DNA from: an uncultured Eubacterium sp.
GTDB lineage: Bacteria > Bacillota > Clostridia > Lachnospirales > Lachnospiraceae
Reading direction: 5' to 3'
NCBI GenBank assembly: GCA_910577295.1
Contig: CAJTLS010000027.1
Location: forward strand, 1 to 34,755
DNA length: 34,755 nucleotides
Positions within the stretch are counted from its first letter, which is position 1; every line of letters begins with the position of its first letter. A model generated the notes under the pieces. It was given only the letters and a program-made list of their open reading frames with translations, did no database searches and was not told the DNA's origin. The position numbers and the translations under genes were made by a program. Below, in pieces: positions 15,395 to 23,496 of the stretch.

Positions 15395-17275
15395 ATGGCA
15401 TCGACATTTGGAACTTTAGAAATTGCAAAATCTGGCATGATGGCTTATAACACCGCTTTGCAGACAACCGCGCATAATGTTGCCAACATTGAGACAAAAG
15501 GGTATTCTCGACAGGTTGCCAATATGAAATCTATCGTGGGAAATAAAACATCGATAACCGTTCAGGGATTTGGTGTCAATGTAGAGAGCATCACACGCCA
15601 GCGAGATGAATATTACGATACAAAGTATCAAAGTACGCAGTCCGTTTATAACTATTATCATACGGAGGCATACTATCTGAATGCTTTGCAGGATGTAGTA
15701 TGCGGCAATGTCGTAAGTGATGAAAAATCGCGTCTGACGGATGCGTTTGATGATTTTTATGCCGCATTGAGCAATCTGAAAGGAAAACCGGCGGACACGA
15801 CAATTCGCAGACAGGTTGTGACTCTGGCAGAGACATTTACGGGTTATGTAAATAATGTGGCAACAAAACTCCAGCAATTGCAGGAAGATGCCAATACGCA
15901 AGTGAAGACATGTGTGGAGCAGATTAACGCATATGCGGAGCGAATTGTTTCTTTGAACCAGCAGATAGATACCGTAGAGGCGTATGGTTCAGTTGCCAAC
16001 GACTTAAGAGATCAGAGAACGTTGCTCATAGATGAGCTGGCGCAGTATTGCGATGTGGAAGTAAAGGAAATCCCACCGAGTAACGGAGTGGGAGCAAATC
16101 AGTTTTATGTCTATGTGAATGGTGGCGTGCTGGTAGATACCTTTAATGCAAATACGTTAGTTTTGACGCAGAAAGAAACGTATAGCAATATTAGTGATAT
16201 TAAAGGGTTATATGACATTCAGTGGAAAGACGGCAGCAGTTTTAATGTTCATGGAAACGCATTGGGAGGGCAGTTACAGGCAGTATTCGAGATGCGCGAC
16301 GGCAATAACGGAACGAATCTCAATGGCAAGGTGTCAGGACTTCAAAATAATGCCAACGGCAATTTGGTGCTTACGGTAACGGAAACGAACTGCGATGATG
16401 TGCGGGCGCTGAATATTCCAGCCAGCGATGGAGAAATTATTATCAACAACCGTACCTATGCCTATGAAAATTTCGAAGTCAAAGTGGATGCTAATGGCAA
16501 ATTTACTTATGAGTTTACTCTTCAGGATCAGGTGCCGGCAGCGCAGGCAACAGCGCTGAACTATGCAGTCCAGAATGGCTATAAGGCGAATGTGGGCGAG
16601 CAGGTGGATTGCCGGGGTATTCCGTATTATGTGGCACAGTTAAACGAGTTTGTAAGAACCTTTGCACAGGAGTTTAACCGCATACAGAATGAGGGATATG
16701 ATTTGAATGATGAGCTTGGAATCGACTTTTTCAATGCTAAGGTTCCGGCGACCGGAGACAATTATATCTTTGAAGAATCGGTGGATGGCAAAGATTCTCC
16801 TTTTACGTCGGAGCCGGTTATGGAAGCCGACGGCACTTATAAAGGTTCCTATTATTATATGACAGCGTTGAATTTCGGAGTGACGAAAGGCTTCGCGGAA
16901 GACCCGGGTAAGCTGGCCTGCAAGATGAAGAATACTCCGGATGAAAAAGTCGGTAATGACAACGGAGATAATCTGCAGCGCTTGATAGAGCTCAAGGATG
17001 ACTCAGAAATGTTTGTCCACGGCGCGCCGGATTCGTTTTTGCAGTCTATGACGGCGTTGCTCGGCGTAGACTCACAGAAAGCGAATACAATGGAAGAAAG
17101 CCAAAGCAATTTAGTTTATGCTATTGATACAAACCGTAAATCCGTTTCCGGAGTGGATGAGGATGAAGAGGGTTCCGATTTGATTACATTTCAGAATATG
17201 TTGTTTCATCAGTATAAGGTTTTGTCGGTGCTGAACGAAGTGTTAGATAAATTAATTAACCAGACTGGTGTATAA
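15395..17275 (+). CDS. flgK: Flagellar hook-associated protein 1 FlgK (paralogue 2)
   Basis: Second FlgK-family protein, 626 residues, 25 bases after the first. The N-terminal motif is LEIAKSGMMAYNTALQTTAH followed by NVANIETKGYSRQVA, with a long helical D1 region after it. A FlgK-type stretch around 205-215 (VANDLRDQRTLLIDEL) aligns with SANDYRDKRNELLDQL of the first copy. A beta-rich insert occupies roughly 255-390. The C-terminus (DLITFQNMLFHQYKVLSVLN EVLDKLINQTGV) is the terminal coiled-coil helix. Identity to the first copy looks low outside the terminal motifs, so this is an old duplication rather than a recent one. TGGAGGGATAAT precedes the ATG. It may share the junction with the first copy or form a distinct ring; the sequence does not say. 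Confidence 0.88.
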   Translation: MASTFGTLEIAKSGMMAYNTALQTTAHNVANIETKGYSRQVANMKSIVGNKTSITVQGFGVNVESITRQRDEYYDTKYQSTQSVYNYYHTEAYYLNALQDVVCGNVVSDEKSRLTDAFDDFYAALSNLKGKPADTTIRRQVVTLAETFTGYVNNVATKLQQLQEDANTQVKTCVEQINAYAERIVSLNQQIDTVEAYGSVANDLRDQRTLLIDELAQYCDVEVKEIPPSNGVGANQFYVYVNGGVLVDTFNANTLVLTQKETYSNISDIKGLYDIQWKDGSSFNVHGNALGGQLQAVFEMRDGNNGTNLNGKVSGLQNNANGNLVLTVTETNCDDVRALNIPASDGEIIINNRTYAYENFEVKVDANGKFTYEFTLQDQVPAAQATALNYAVQNGYKANVGEQVDCRGIPYYVAQLNEFVRTFAQEFNRIQNEGYDLNDELGIDFFNAKVPATGDNYIFEESVDGKDSPFTSEPVMEADGTYKGSYYYMTALNFGVTKGFAEDPGKLACKMKNTPDEKVGNDNGDNLQRLIELKDDSEMFVHGAPDSFLQSMTALLGVDSQKANTMEESQSNLVYAIDTNRKSVSGVDEDEEGSDLITFQNMLFHQYKVLSVLNEVLDKLINQTGV

Positions 17276-17313
17276 TGTCGAAACATATAGTATAAGACTT
17301 GGAGGTGCATGAT

Positions 17314-18801
17314 ATGCGAGTTACAAATACAATGATGCGGAATAACTCAATGTTAAATATGCAGAAAAACAAGGTGGCATATAATAAATATTTGAATCAG
17401 TATAATACACAGAAAAAAATTCAGAGGCCGTCCGACGACCCAACGATTGCCGTCCGAGCGCTGAAATATCGCACGACGCTCGTGGAAATTGACCAGTATT
17501 TGACGAACATTAAAGATGCGACCTCTTGGATGGATGCGACAGAGACCTGCTTAAAAGACGTTAATGGGCGTCTGGAAGATATGAGTGAGTATTGTACGCA
17601 GGCGGCAACCGGCACGTATGACGAAAAGGACCGCAAGGACATTGTGGCACAGTTAAAACAGTTTTCGGAATACATTTATGAGCAGAATGCCAACGCTGAT
17701 TATGCGGGCCGTTATCTCTTTACCGGATTCCGCACGGACGAGCCGATGCTCTTTGAGGACGCCCAGACGGACACGACGTATACGATTACCGAAAATATTG
17801 AAATTAATTCGATTAGTAAGTTCCAATATGTATACGGACAGGCGGAGTATGACGCGACAAGTACCGCGGATGATTATGCCAATCAGGCATCGCAGTTTGC
17901 CACAACGCACAGAGTGCTGCTCTCTTATGATAAGTGTGACATCCAGCAGGAAATATCCCTCACTTATACGGACGCAGCGGGCAATGTGCAGACCATTCAA
18001 GCGGTGACGAAAAGCGTAGCGGCGGATACGGTTTATAACGAACATCTGCACCCAGGCGATAACGAGGTATACTTTGTGCCAGAAACAGGAGAACTTGTAT
18101 TTGGAGATAAGATATATGACAGCGTTCGCGCAGGAAAAGATTTGAGTGTAGAATATAAGAAGACCGACTTTGCCAAGCACGATGTAAAACCGGAACATTA
18201 TTTTAATTGTACTTCTGTCAATAATGCCACCGGAGAAACTTCCAAATACACTACGGCGGGCAAACAGGATATTATGTATCAGGTTAATTTTAGCCAGACA
18301 CTGACCGTGAATACCGAGGGAGTTGAGGCGATCAACCTCTCGATAGGAAGAACAATAAATGATATCGTCAATATGTGCAACGATTTGGACGTGATGGAAG
18401 CAAATCTTAAATCTGCTGAAAAGAGACTTGCAGATTGCGACGAAAATGACACGAACACGATAGCTGCGCTTACCGAGTTAAAAAATCAGATTACGACAGA
18501 AATTTCCCTGCAGAAGACGGTTCTCACGAATGCGCTTGGTTCTGCGATTACAACCTGTCAGAAGAGTCAGGAAAAACTCAATATTGCTCTGGCTGACCAT
18601 GGTTCCCGTTATAACCGCATGAAAATGACGAAAGTAAAACTGGAGCAGCAGGAGCTTGATACAGAAGACGCAAAATCCGAAAATGAAGATGCCGATTTGG
18701 GAGAGGCATATATCAATTTTTCGGAAGCTGATTTGTTATATCAGGCAACGTTAAATGCAACTTCCAAAATACTTGGACAGTCACTGTTAAACTTTATATA
18801 A
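17314..18801 (+). CDS. flgL: Flagellar hook-associated protein 3 FlgL
   Basis: Second junction protein, between FlgK and the flagellin filament. 495 residues from the ATG at 17314, chosen because GGAGGT (17301-17306) lies 7 bases upstream and MRVTNTMMRNNSMLNMQKNK is the normal N-terminus; an upstream in-frame ATG at 17299 overlaps the ribosome binding site. The N-terminal flagellin-like helix region includes QRPSDDPTIAVRALKYRTTL at about 35-55. Residues 145-330 are a beta-rich insertion that makes this protein much longer than typical FlgL (about 300). The C-terminus (DLGEAYINFSEADLLYQATL) is the usual flagellin-like terminal helix. It sits in the flgK-flgK-flgL-fliW-csrA series with short gaps. 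Confidence 0.9.
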   Translation: MRVTNTMMRNNSMLNMQKNKVAYNKYLNQYNTQKKIQRPSDDPTIAVRALKYRTTLVEIDQYLTNIKDATSWMDATETCLKDVNGRLEDMSEYCTQAATGTYDEKDRKDIVAQLKQFSEYIYEQNANADYAGRYLFTGFRTDEPMLFEDAQTDTTYTITENIEINSISKFQYVYGQAEYDATSTADDYANQASQFATTHRVLLSYDKCDIQQEISLTYTDAAGNVQTIQAVTKSVAADTVYNEHLHPGDNEVYFVPETGELVFGDKIYDSVRAGKDLSVEYKKTDFAKHDVKPEHYFNCTSVNNATGETSKYTTAGKQDIMYQVNFSQTLTVNTEGVEAINLSIGRTINDIVNMCNDLDVMEANLKSAEKRLADCDENDTNTIAALTELKNQITTEISLQKTVLTNALGSAITTCQKSQEKLNIALADHGSRYNRMKMTKVKLEQQELDTEDAKSENEDADLGEAYINFSEADLLYQATLNATSKILGQSLLNFI

Positions 18802-18827
18802 ATTGTGCTTCGGAATAGGAGGTAATT

Positions 18828-19280
18828 ATGCTGGTTCAGACAAAATTTTTTGGCGAGATTGATTTGCCGGAAGAAAAAATTGTAACGTTGGAACGTGGAT
18901 TGATTGGTTTGGAGCAATATAAAAAATACACGATTCTTTATGATTGTGAAAAAGAAGAGGCTAATATTTCGTGGTTTCAAAGCGTAGAAGAGCCGACATT
19001 AGCGCTGCCGGTTATTAAACCATGGCTTGTGAAAGAAGACTATAATCCGGTTGTAGAAGATGAACTGCTGACCGGTCTGGGGGATTTGACAGAAGAAAAT
19101 CTGGTTATTCTTCTCACGATGACAGTTCCGGAAGATATCAAACAAATGTCAGTGAATTTGATGGCGCCGATTATTATTAATGCGGATACACGCAAGGGGA
19201 CACAGATTGTAGTCGAAAATGCCGATTATGAGGTGAAGTATAAAATTTACGACATCCTGCAGGCGAAAAAGGAGGCGTGA
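18828..19280 (+). CDS. fliW: Flagellar assembly factor FliW
   Basis: 150-residue protein that binds flagellin and, when free, binds CsrA and relieves its repression of flagellin translation. The family N-terminus is clear: TKFFGEIDLPEEKIVTLERG then LIGLEQYKKYTIL, with ISWFQSVEEPTLALPVI and later NLMAPIIINADTRKGTQIV. TAGGAGGTAATT precedes the ATG. Its stop codon lies in the ribosome binding site to start interval of csrA (GGAGGCGTGACCATG), so the two are translationally coupled. This placement next to csrA and upstream of the flagellin genes is the standard FliW-CsrA-flagellin switch. Confidence 0.95.
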   Translation: MLVQTKFFGEIDLPEEKIVTLERGLIGLEQYKKYTILYDCEKEEANISWFQSVEEPTLALPVIKPWLVKEDYNPVVEDELLTGLGDLTEENLVILLTMTVPEDIKQMSVNLMAPIIINADTRKGTQIVVENADYEVKYKIYDILQAKKEA

Positions 19281-19282
19281 CC

Positions 19283-19501
19283 ATGTTAGCATTAGCGAGG
19301 AAAGTAAATGAATCCATTATTGTCAACGACAATATAGAGATTACGGTATTGGAAGTAAAAGGAGACCAGATTAAGCTTGGTATTGACGCGCCAAAGAGTG
19401 TTCCGATTTACCGCAAGGAACTATATAAAGAAATACAGGAGACAAATGCAGAGTCTGCCAATATATCGAATCCGAAAGTATTATCGGATTTGTTAAAATA
19501 G
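19283..19501 (+). CDS. csrA: Carbon storage regulator CsrA
   Basis: 72-residue RNA-binding homodimer that represses translation by binding GGA in hairpin loops and ribosome binding sites. The start at 19283 gives MLALARKVNESIIVNDNIEI, the canonical CsrA N-terminus, with GGAGG (19271-19275) 7 bases upstream; the GTG at 19277 is only one base from that site. Core strands are recognisable to DAPKSVPIYRKELYKEIQ, with Arg near 44 (YRKE) corresponding to the RNA-binding region. The C-terminal extension after residue 50 is longer than in enterobacterial CsrA, as in Bacillus and clostridial forms that interact with FliW. Likely targets here are the two flagellin leaders at 23455-23490 and 24558-24590. 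Confidence 0.95.
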   Translation: MLALARKVNESIIVNDNIEITVLEVKGDQIKLGIDAPKSVPIYRKELYKEIQETNAESANISNPKVLSDLLK

Positions 19502-19562
19502 GGAAAAAGCGTTGTATAAAGAGTGATTTCCTCCCCGAAAAATACAGAGAGGTTCGGGAAAC

Positions 19563-19612
19563 TTGACAAATTTGCAATCAGAGGTTAAGATTTAACTAGA
19601 ATATGCCGATAA
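19563..19612 (+). promoter_or_regulatory. Overlapping sigma-A-like and sigma-28 promoters for flaG-fliD-fliS
   Basis: The sigma-28 promoter is TAAG (19586-19589), 15 bases, GCCGATAA (19605-19612); the -10 is a perfect consensus match. A sigma-A-like promoter overlaps it: TTGACA (19563-19568), 17 bases, TAAGAT (19586-19591, weaker -10). The TAAG that acts as -35 for sigma-28 is also the first part of the sigma-A -10, so the two polymerases could not occupy the site together. Confidence 0.7.
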
Positions 19613-19662
19613 TCACTATAAGTTAAGGAAAACATTTTTTTATACACATGGAGGTGTTGATT

Positions 19663-20091
19663 ATGGATGTTGAAGCAGTATCAAAAGTAAACGCAAATTA
19701 TAGTGCCTCGGAAAGCACAAAAGCAGTTAGCCCTTCGGTAGAAGTATCAGACGTGGCTGCCGGTGCGGAACAGGTGAAAGTGATGGCGTCTAAGTCAGTA
19801 ACTTCGTCTGCGAATGCAAGGGATGGCAGAAGTGGCGAAGCAGAAGAGGAGAGCAGAAAAAAACATGTTCCGAGCGAAGCTACTATTAATGATGCCGTAA
19901 AGAGTGCAAACCGTAAAATGGAGAAGACTCGTTGCGAATATTCTTATCATAAAGAGACCAATCGTGTATCGATTAAGGTTTTGGATGCGGATACGGACGA
20001 AGTGATACGTGAAATCCCACCGGAGAAGTCTTTGGATATGCTCCAGAAAATGTGGGAAATGGCTGGCATTCTTGTAGACGAGAAAAGATAG
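19663..20091 (+). CDS. flaG: FlaG family protein
   Basis: 142 residues from the ATG at 19663, chosen because GGAGGTG (19650-19656) lies just upstream; an earlier in-frame ATG at 19648 overlaps that site. The N-terminal two thirds are Ser/Ala/Glu-rich and probably disordered. The C-terminal part from about residue 75 is the FlaG domain: IN DAVKSANRKM, then YSYHKETNRVSIKVLDADTD with EVIREIPPEKSLDMLQKMWE. FlaG proteins influence filament length, commonly beside fliD; the mechanism is not settled. First gene of the flaG-fliD-fliS-fliT-like unit, with 12 bases to fliD. Confidence 0.88.
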   Translation: MDVEAVSKVNANYSASESTKAVSPSVEVSDVAAGAEQVKVMASKSVTSSANARDGRSGEAEEESRKKHVPSEATINDAVKSANRKMEKTRCEYSYHKETNRVSIKVLDADTDEVIREIPPEKSLDMLQKMWEMAGILVDEKR

Positions 20092-20103
20092 GAGGGTTGA
20101 GTT

Positions 20104-22416
20104 ATGGCAATTCGTTTAAGTGGTTTAATATCGGGAATGGACACAGAAGCCATTGTCGGCGCTCTGATGTCTGCCCAAAGTTTGAAGAAAACAAAGATTT
20201 CTAATGCAAAAACAAAGTTGGAATGGAAACAGACAAAATGGCAGGATTTGAATAGTAAATTATATAAATTCTATACGGATAAGGTATCAAAAATGCAGAT
20301 GACTAGTGCATACAAGACAAAGAAAGCAACAGTATCGGATCCGTCAAAAGCAAGTGTAAATGCCAATACCAATGCAGTAAACGGCAGCTATACGCTGGCA
20401 ATTAATAATATTGCAACTTCGGAGTATCTTACCAGTGCTGCTCTTTCCAATATCAGCAAAGGCACTCAGAAAATGTCGGAGATAGATGCTTCTTTAGTAA
20501 ATAGTGAAATTAATATTGCCGTCGGCGATAAGAATACGAAATTTGTTATTACAGAAGACACGACAATTAATGATTTTACAAGTGCTCTTTCCAAAGCAGG
20601 ACTTAACGCCAGTTTTGACAGCGCACAGCATCGTTTCTTTATCAGCAGTAAGGAAAGTGGAATGGCAAATGCTTTTTCACTTACTTCGTCAAAGATCTCC
20701 GATGCACAGTTAAATGCTACTGCTGATTTGAAAGCGGTAATGGGATACGATAAAATGTCATCCGACAATAAAAAGGTAGTGGATAAAGCCTTAGAGACGC
20801 TGAAGACATCTGGAGTTGGTACGGATGAGTATAATGAAGCTCTGGATTCGCTTGTAAAAGCGAAGAATAACGAGGCAGCTACAACACTCCGCAAGGCGCA
20901 GATTTATGCCGAAAAATATGCAGAAAACAAAGCTGAGGCAGAGAAAGCACGATTGTCTTCGTTCTATGAAGTTGATGAGGACGGAAACAAAACCGGCGTA
21001 AAAGAGGAACTTATTAAAGGCTACACGGAGAACTTTAACAATCTTGTAGATGAAGATAAGGCGATTATAGAGCAGGAATTAGGTATTGATATAACAAGCG
21101 GTACCGAAGAAGAGAATCTGAATAATTATATTAATGCAGTGGCAGAGCGTGATTATCAGACGGTAGTTGCCCAAAATGCAGATGCTGCCACAATCGCTCA
21201 GGTAGATAAAGAAATTACCAGTGCCGAAAATAAAGTTGCCATTGAGGCATTGACGCAGACGGGTGCGACGGCGGATGAAATTAAGTCAATGGCTTCTACC
21301 GAAGCCGGATTTGCGGCGCTAGCTAAATATTATGGTTATGGCAATGATACCGCAGAGCCGATTTCGGGATTTGGCGGTATGGATGGTTATAATAACGGAA
21401 CCGATGATATTGCGGACGCCATCGCTGCTTCTGTCTCGAATTATGCTTCTCTGACAGAGCGTTATGATACCAGTGCAGCTTCTGCGCTTGGCAAGATGGG
21501 TCTCGCAGAGATTGAAGTTACCGACGATGGTATGACAGTGAATGGCAGTGTTGTTTCCGATACGGTTACTCTGGCAAACGGTATGGCGTTTATAGCCGCT
21601 TCTGATAGTGAGATTGTACTCAATGGAGCAAAGTTGACGTCATCTACCGCTACGGTTTCGGCCAATGGATTAAGTATTGATTTGACAGGAAAGACTGCTC
21701 CGGGTGAGACGATTACATTCTCGGTTGCAACCGATGTGGATGCGATTTACAATTCCATTAAAGAGACGCTCAAAGGGTACAATGAAATCATGAAAGAGAT
21801 GTATGATTCCTATTCTGCTGCGTCGGCAAAAGGATACGAGCCTTTGTCGAAAGAAGAAAAGGAAGCAATGACAGATGAAGATGTCAAATTGTACGAAGAC
21901 AAGATTAAGGGCGCATTACTTCGGGGCGATACAACATTGAATGGTATTATGTCTGCGATGCGTACGGCGATGCAGTCACAGGTAGAGTACGATGGCAAAA
22001 AGTATTCTCTTGCCAGTTTCGGTATTATGACATCATATGATTATACCGAGGGTGGTTTGTATCATATTTATGGCGATAAGGATGACTCGGTATATGCCGA
22101 CCGTCCGGATAAATTAAGAACCGCTTTGGAACAGGATCCGGAGGCAGTAGTAAATGTACTGTCCAAGGTATTTGGTAATCTCCGAAGCACAATGAGCGAT
22201 AAGATGGCAGGCTCTAAAGTCAGCAGCGCATTGACATTCTACAACGATATCAAGATTAAAGAGGATATCAAAGGATATCAGAGTGATATTGAGGATTGGG
22301 AAGACCGCCTTGCTGCAATGGAAGATGCCTACTATAAGAAGTTTACTGCTATGGAAGTGGCAATGGCGAAATTGCAGTCTCAACAAAATTCTCTGGCGGG
22401 ATTGTTTGGAAACTGA
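20104..22416 (+). CDS. fliD: Flagellar hook-associated protein 2 / filament cap FliD
   Basis: Cap protein that sits at the filament tip and directs flagellin folding. 770 residues, long for FliD (commonly 450-700). The N-terminus MAIRLSGLISGMDTEAIVGAL is diagnostic, with KTKLEWKQTKWQDLNSKLY. The C-terminus carries the usual IYNSIKETLKGYNEIMKEMY near 545 and the terminal coiled coil DIEDWEDRLAAMEDAYYKKF. Between residues about 215 and 455 lies a helical, Ala/Glu/Lys-rich insertion that I cannot match to a known FliD domain; the beta-rich part resumes after it (EIVLNGAKLTSSTATV). AGGAGGGTTGAGTT precedes the ATG. Followed after 26 bases by fliS. Confidence 0.93.
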   Translation: MAIRLSGLISGMDTEAIVGALMSAQSLKKTKISNAKTKLEWKQTKWQDLNSKLYKFYTDKVSKMQMTSAYKTKKATVSDPSKASVNANTNAVNGSYTLAINNIATSEYLTSAALSNISKGTQKMSEIDASLVNSEINIAVGDKNTKFVITEDTTINDFTSALSKAGLNASFDSAQHRFFISSKESGMANAFSLTSSKISDAQLNATADLKAVMGYDKMSSDNKKVVDKALETLKTSGVGTDEYNEALDSLVKAKNNEAATTLRKAQIYAEKYAENKAEAEKARLSSFYEVDEDGNKTGVKEELIKGYTENFNNLVDEDKAIIEQELGIDITSGTEEENLNNYINAVAERDYQTVVAQNADAATIAQVDKEITSAENKVAIEALTQTGATADEIKSMASTEAGFAALAKYYGYGNDTAEPISGFGGMDGYNNGTDDIADAIAASVSNYASLTERYDTSAASALGKMGLAEIEVTDDGMTVNGSVVSDTVTLANGMAFIAASDSEIVLNGAKLTSSTATVSANGLSIDLTGKTAPGETITFSVATDVDAIYNSIKETLKGYNEIMKEMYDSYSAASAKGYEPLSKEEKEAMTDEDVKLYEDKIKGALLRGDTTLNGIMSAMRTAMQSQVEYDGKKYSLASFGIMTSYDYTEGGLYHIYGDKDDSVYADRPDKLRTALEQDPEAVVNVLSKVFGNLRSTMSDKMAGSKVSSALTFYNDIKIKEDIKGYQSDIEDWEDRLAAMEDAYYKKFTAMEVAMAKLQSQQNSLAGLFGN

Positions 22417-22442
22417 TATTATTGATATAATGGAGGTAATCG

Positions 22443-22817
22443 ATGAATAACAATATGGCAAACGCTTATCAGCGTAATGCGATTATGACGGCTACGCCGG
22501 CAGAACTGACATTGATGCTTTATGAAGGTGCAATTAAGTTTTGTAATATTGCGATTGTCGCGATTGAAAAGAAAGACATTGAGAAAGCAAATGCCAACAT
22601 TAAAAAAGCGCAAGCGATTATTAATGAACTTCGTGTTACTCTCGACCACAAATATTCAGTATGGGAAGATTTTGAGCGGGTTTACGATTATATTGCCCGC
22701 AGACTGTTAGACGCCAATTTGCAAAAAGATATAGAAATTATTGAAGATGCGCTGAAGTATATCCGCGAGATGCGCGATGCGTGGAAAGAGGTTATGCGTC
22801 TGAACAGCGCGAAATAG
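22443..22817 (+). CDS. fliS: Flagellin export chaperone FliS
   Basis: 124-residue four-helix chaperone that binds the C-terminal helix of flagellin and prevents cytoplasmic polymerisation. Diagnostic segments: NAYQRNAIMTATPAELTLML and YEGAIKFCNIAI, then KKAQAIINELRVTLDHKYSV with WEDFERVYDYIARRLLDANL. ATGGAGGTAATCG precedes the ATG. It lies between fliD and the FliT-like gene, and upstream of both flagellin genes. Confidence 0.96.
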   Translation: MNNNMANAYQRNAIMTATPAELTLMLYEGAIKFCNIAIVAIEKKDIEKANANIKKAQAIINELRVTLDHKYSVWEDFERVYDYIARRLLDANLQKDIEIIEDALKYIREMRDAWKEVMRLNSAK

Positions 22818-22818
22818 C

Positions 22819-23340
22819 ATGATATTGCAGATGGGATGTGAGGCTGTGGATAATCAGAATCAGAATCGTGTGTATGTCACGATGATGGTAGATGCACTAA
22901 AGAAAAAAGAAAATGTGCTTACTTTTTTGCTTGAAAAGACAAGAGAGCAGGAAATGTTACTTCGCTCCGATGAATTGGATGAGGATAAATTTTCTGCGAC
23001 TATTGAGGAAAAAGGGAACAGCCTTGATGAGTTGAACCAAATCGACGAGGGATTTGATGCACTATTTAAGATGGTAAAGCAGGAAATGACATCTCATCGT
23101 GAGCAGTATCGCAGTCAGATTAAAGAAATGCAGACACTGATTGGCAGAGTATCAGACTTAGGCGTACAGATTCAGGCGTTGGAACAACAAAACAGTGAAC
23201 GCTTTAAGATATATCTGTCGAATAAGAGAAAAGAGATTCGGGAATTTCATGTCAATAACCGGACAGCAACCAGTTATTATCAGAACATGGCGAATGTACA
23301 TACTCCCGACCAGTCCTACTTTTTTGACGAGCAGAAGTAG
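22819..23340 (+). CDS. FliT/FlgN-like helical protein, probable flagellar chaperone
   Basis: 173 residues if read from the ATG at 22819, one base after the fliS stop. A GTG at 22846 has a GTGAGG 5 bases upstream and is a credible alternative start (164 residues, MDNQNQNRVYVTMMVDAL). The protein is all-helical and charged, with long heptad stretches (KKKENVLTFLLEKTREQEML, DLGVQIQALEQQNSERFKIY LSNKRKEI). The C-terminus ends in aromatic-rich ATSYYQNM and DQSYFFDEQK. Position after fliS in a fliD operon is where FliT, the FliD chaperone, is found in many bacteria, which is the main reason for the suggestion. No decisive sequence motif is visible, so the function is inferred from context. Confidence 0.7.
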   Translation: MILQMGCEAVDNQNQNRVYVTMMVDALKKKENVLTFLLEKTREQEMLLRSDELDEDKFSATIEEKGNSLDELNQIDEGFDALFKMVKQEMTSHREQYRSQIKEMQTLIGRVSDLGVQIQALEQQNSERFKIYLSNKRKEIREFHVNNRTATSYYQNMANVHTPDQSYFFDEQK

Positions 23341-23371
23341 GAGAGTAATTTTTCTATAATTCGTCTTGTTA

Positions 23372-23398
23372 CAAAATTGAAAAAATTTTTCAATTTTG
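23372..23398 (+). terminator. Terminator-like hairpin after the fliT-like gene
   Basis: CAAAATTGAAAAA and TTTTTCAATTTTG form a near-perfect 27-base palindrome, 31 bases after the stop. The U-run is inside the right arm rather than after it. It lies immediately upstream of the fliC1 sigma-28 promoter and would separate the two units in either direction. Confidence 0.55.
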
Positions 23399-23401
23399 CT
23401 A

Positions 23402-23428
23402 TAAAGGAATCTGAAAAGGCTCCGATAT
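23402..23428 (+). promoter_or_regulatory. Sigma-28 promoter for the first flagellin gene
   Basis: TAAA (23402-23405), 15 bases, TCCGATAT (23421-23428). Expected start of transcription is near 23435, giving a leader of about 60 bases before the ATG at 23497. Confidence 0.85.
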
Positions 23429-23454
23429 ATATAACAAGAAATAAAACAAAACAA

Positions 23455-23490
23455 CGCTGGCATGGATGCTAGTGAAAATTCAAGGAGGAA
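23455..23490 (+). promoter_or_regulatory. Predicted CsrA two-site region in the fliC1 leader
   Basis: Site 1: CGCTGGC (23455-23461) pairs with GCTAGTG (23468-23474) around the hexaloop ATGGAT, which fits the ANGGAN rule for CsrA with GGA exposed. Site 2: CAAGGAGGA at 23481-23489 is both the ribosome binding site and a CsrA-type GGA sequence. The layout matches the two-site arrangement known for the Bacillus subtilis hag leader. Confidence 0.65.
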
Positions 23491-23496
23491 TGAATT

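Noticed and set aside
19277..19282. GTG start for csrA two codons upstream
   Set aside because: It lies one base from the GGAGG site; MLALARKVNES at 19283 is the normal CsrA start.
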